From Asterias amurensis (taxonomy: Eukaryota; Echinodermata; Asteroidea; Forcipulatida; Asteriidae), in the NCBI RefSeq assembly GCF_032118995.1, contig NC_092666.1, positions 15,439,950-15,503,949 on the forward strand: 64,000 nt of DNA. Reading direction: 5' to 3'. The notes under the pieces are model-generated. The model did not search any database and was not told where the DNA came from. It saw only the letters and a list, made by a program, of their open reading frames with translations. The stretch's first letter is position 1; every line of letters begins with the position of its first letter. A program made the position numbers and the translations under genes. This document shows positions 63,111 through 64,000 of this stretch, piece by piece.

Positions 63111-64000
63111 CTGATCAAAACAAACCAAGAAATCATTTTAGGCCTTTAAGAGAAACTAAATAGGAATAGTAAACTTGCAGGTACAACCATGAGTAAAATA
63201 TCTTGAAGGAGTGGGGGGCTCTGAAAAGAGCCGGTTTGGTCTCTACGTTTCGAACAACCCAGACACAGCAGAAGACGAGCAGAGTATACTGTTTGAAATG
63301 TCGAGACCAAACCAGCTCTTTTCAGAGCCACCACTCCTTCACAAGAGATTTTACTCATGGTTGTACCCGCAAGTTTACTGTTCATATTATAGTTTCTCTT
63401 ATTCTCCACACCATGCAAAGCTTCAAACACTATTTATTTTAGGCCTTTATTGAAAAGTAGCCCACACAAGAAGGCCAGTAAAATATCACCATCGTCCAGT
63501 GGTTGTAATGCATCATGATCTGCTTTTTGTAAGGTTTATTTTCTTTATTTTTTTATTTTTTTGCTACTTTCATTGCTTAATAGTTGTTGTTTTGTAGAGC
63601 AGCGCCATGAGCGCCACTTGCGGCGGATACCGGATATTAAGTGGCCATTATTATTATTATTTTTTATTATCACAAGGTTGAAAGTTTGAATCCTTCTTGG
63701 CTAACAGCTGATTTATAAATGACTAGATATGTATTGTTGTCTAGTTACTGAATCAAAATGTCTTGATTTTTCAATTAATAATAATAGATGTTTGTCCACT
63801 TTGCTTGAGAGAGGTTTATACCCCTGATCTACCCGGCCAATGGGTATACCCGGGGGATAGCCACACCCCTGCTAAGGAGTAGATGCAAGCAGTAAAACCT
63901 TGAGGTATTCTTGAATCGTGGTGCCCAGTGGAAGAGGTACATGTACCTAGGCAGGGACAGTGTGAAAGTGCATCAGAGTAAGAAAGGGGTGAACAAACTC
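63111..64000. other. Intron of the nuclear receptor gene at the right edge
   Basis: Holds the fold-back element at 63149-63400 and a CCCGGGG-type element (about 63795-63990). No exon is seen, so the DNA-binding domain must lie further right. Confidence 0.6.
63149..63400. mobile_element. Fold-back element with GAGCAG hairpin
   Basis: AGAGAAACTA ... AAACTTGCAGGTACAACC pairs with GGTTGTACCCGCAAGTTT ... TAGTTTCTCT. The arms contain GGCTCTGAAAAGAGCCGG and its inverse, and the right arm has GAAGACGAGCAGAGTATACT. Same design as 34361-34598, but a different sequence subfamily. Confidence 0.75.

Overview
This is animal genomic DNA: AT-rich, intron-dense, with short exons separated by crowds of small palindromic DNA elements and tRNA-derived SINEs. 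The mix of host genes, together with several element families that I associate with sea-star genomes, points to an echinoderm, most likely an asteroid. That taxonomic call is an inference from memory, not a search result. I saw no retrovirus, LTR element, Polinton or toxin fossil.

Layout. From 1 to about 23.5 kb there are three small secreted-peptide precursor genes: two on the minus strand (5996-2532 and 11530-9818) and one on the plus strand (19503-23542). I assembled them from a signal-peptide exon that ends in phase 1 and a second exon carrying a four-cysteine core, C-x8/10-C-x-C-x11-13-C. All three look like paralogs with the same architecture: TATA box, noncoding exon, signal peptide plus acidic propeptide with a Lys-Arg site, then the Cys core. 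I do not recognise the family. From 26.4 to 33.1 kb, minus strand, lies a PRDM-type gene with a divergent PR domain split over three exons and six C2H2 fingers. From 35.8 to 46.0 kb, minus strand, is an HMG-box gene of the BBX type. From 52.9 to 55.6 kb, plus strand, is a four-exon insulin/relaxin-superfamily peptide gene. From 58.9 kb to beyond the right edge, minus strand, is a nuclear receptor whose hinge and ligand-binding domain resemble ERR (NR3B).

Repeats dominate the rest. They include a ~3.7 kb satellite of ~133 bp units that appears to be an amplified 3' end of an RTE-like LINE; 55 bp, 80 bp, 111 bp and 19 bp tandem arrays; (CAAT)n tracts; and several TIR/fold-back families, some with TTAA ends. 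One family has CTCF-like motifs in its termini, and another carries CRE, CCAAT and YY1-like motifs and sits in intron 1 of two of the peptide genes.

Functionally, the window holds four candidate secreted signalling peptides beside three nuclear regulators. Nothing in the sequence shows that they act together. Exon limits were chosen by splice signals and frame agreement, so they are strong but unverified predictions.
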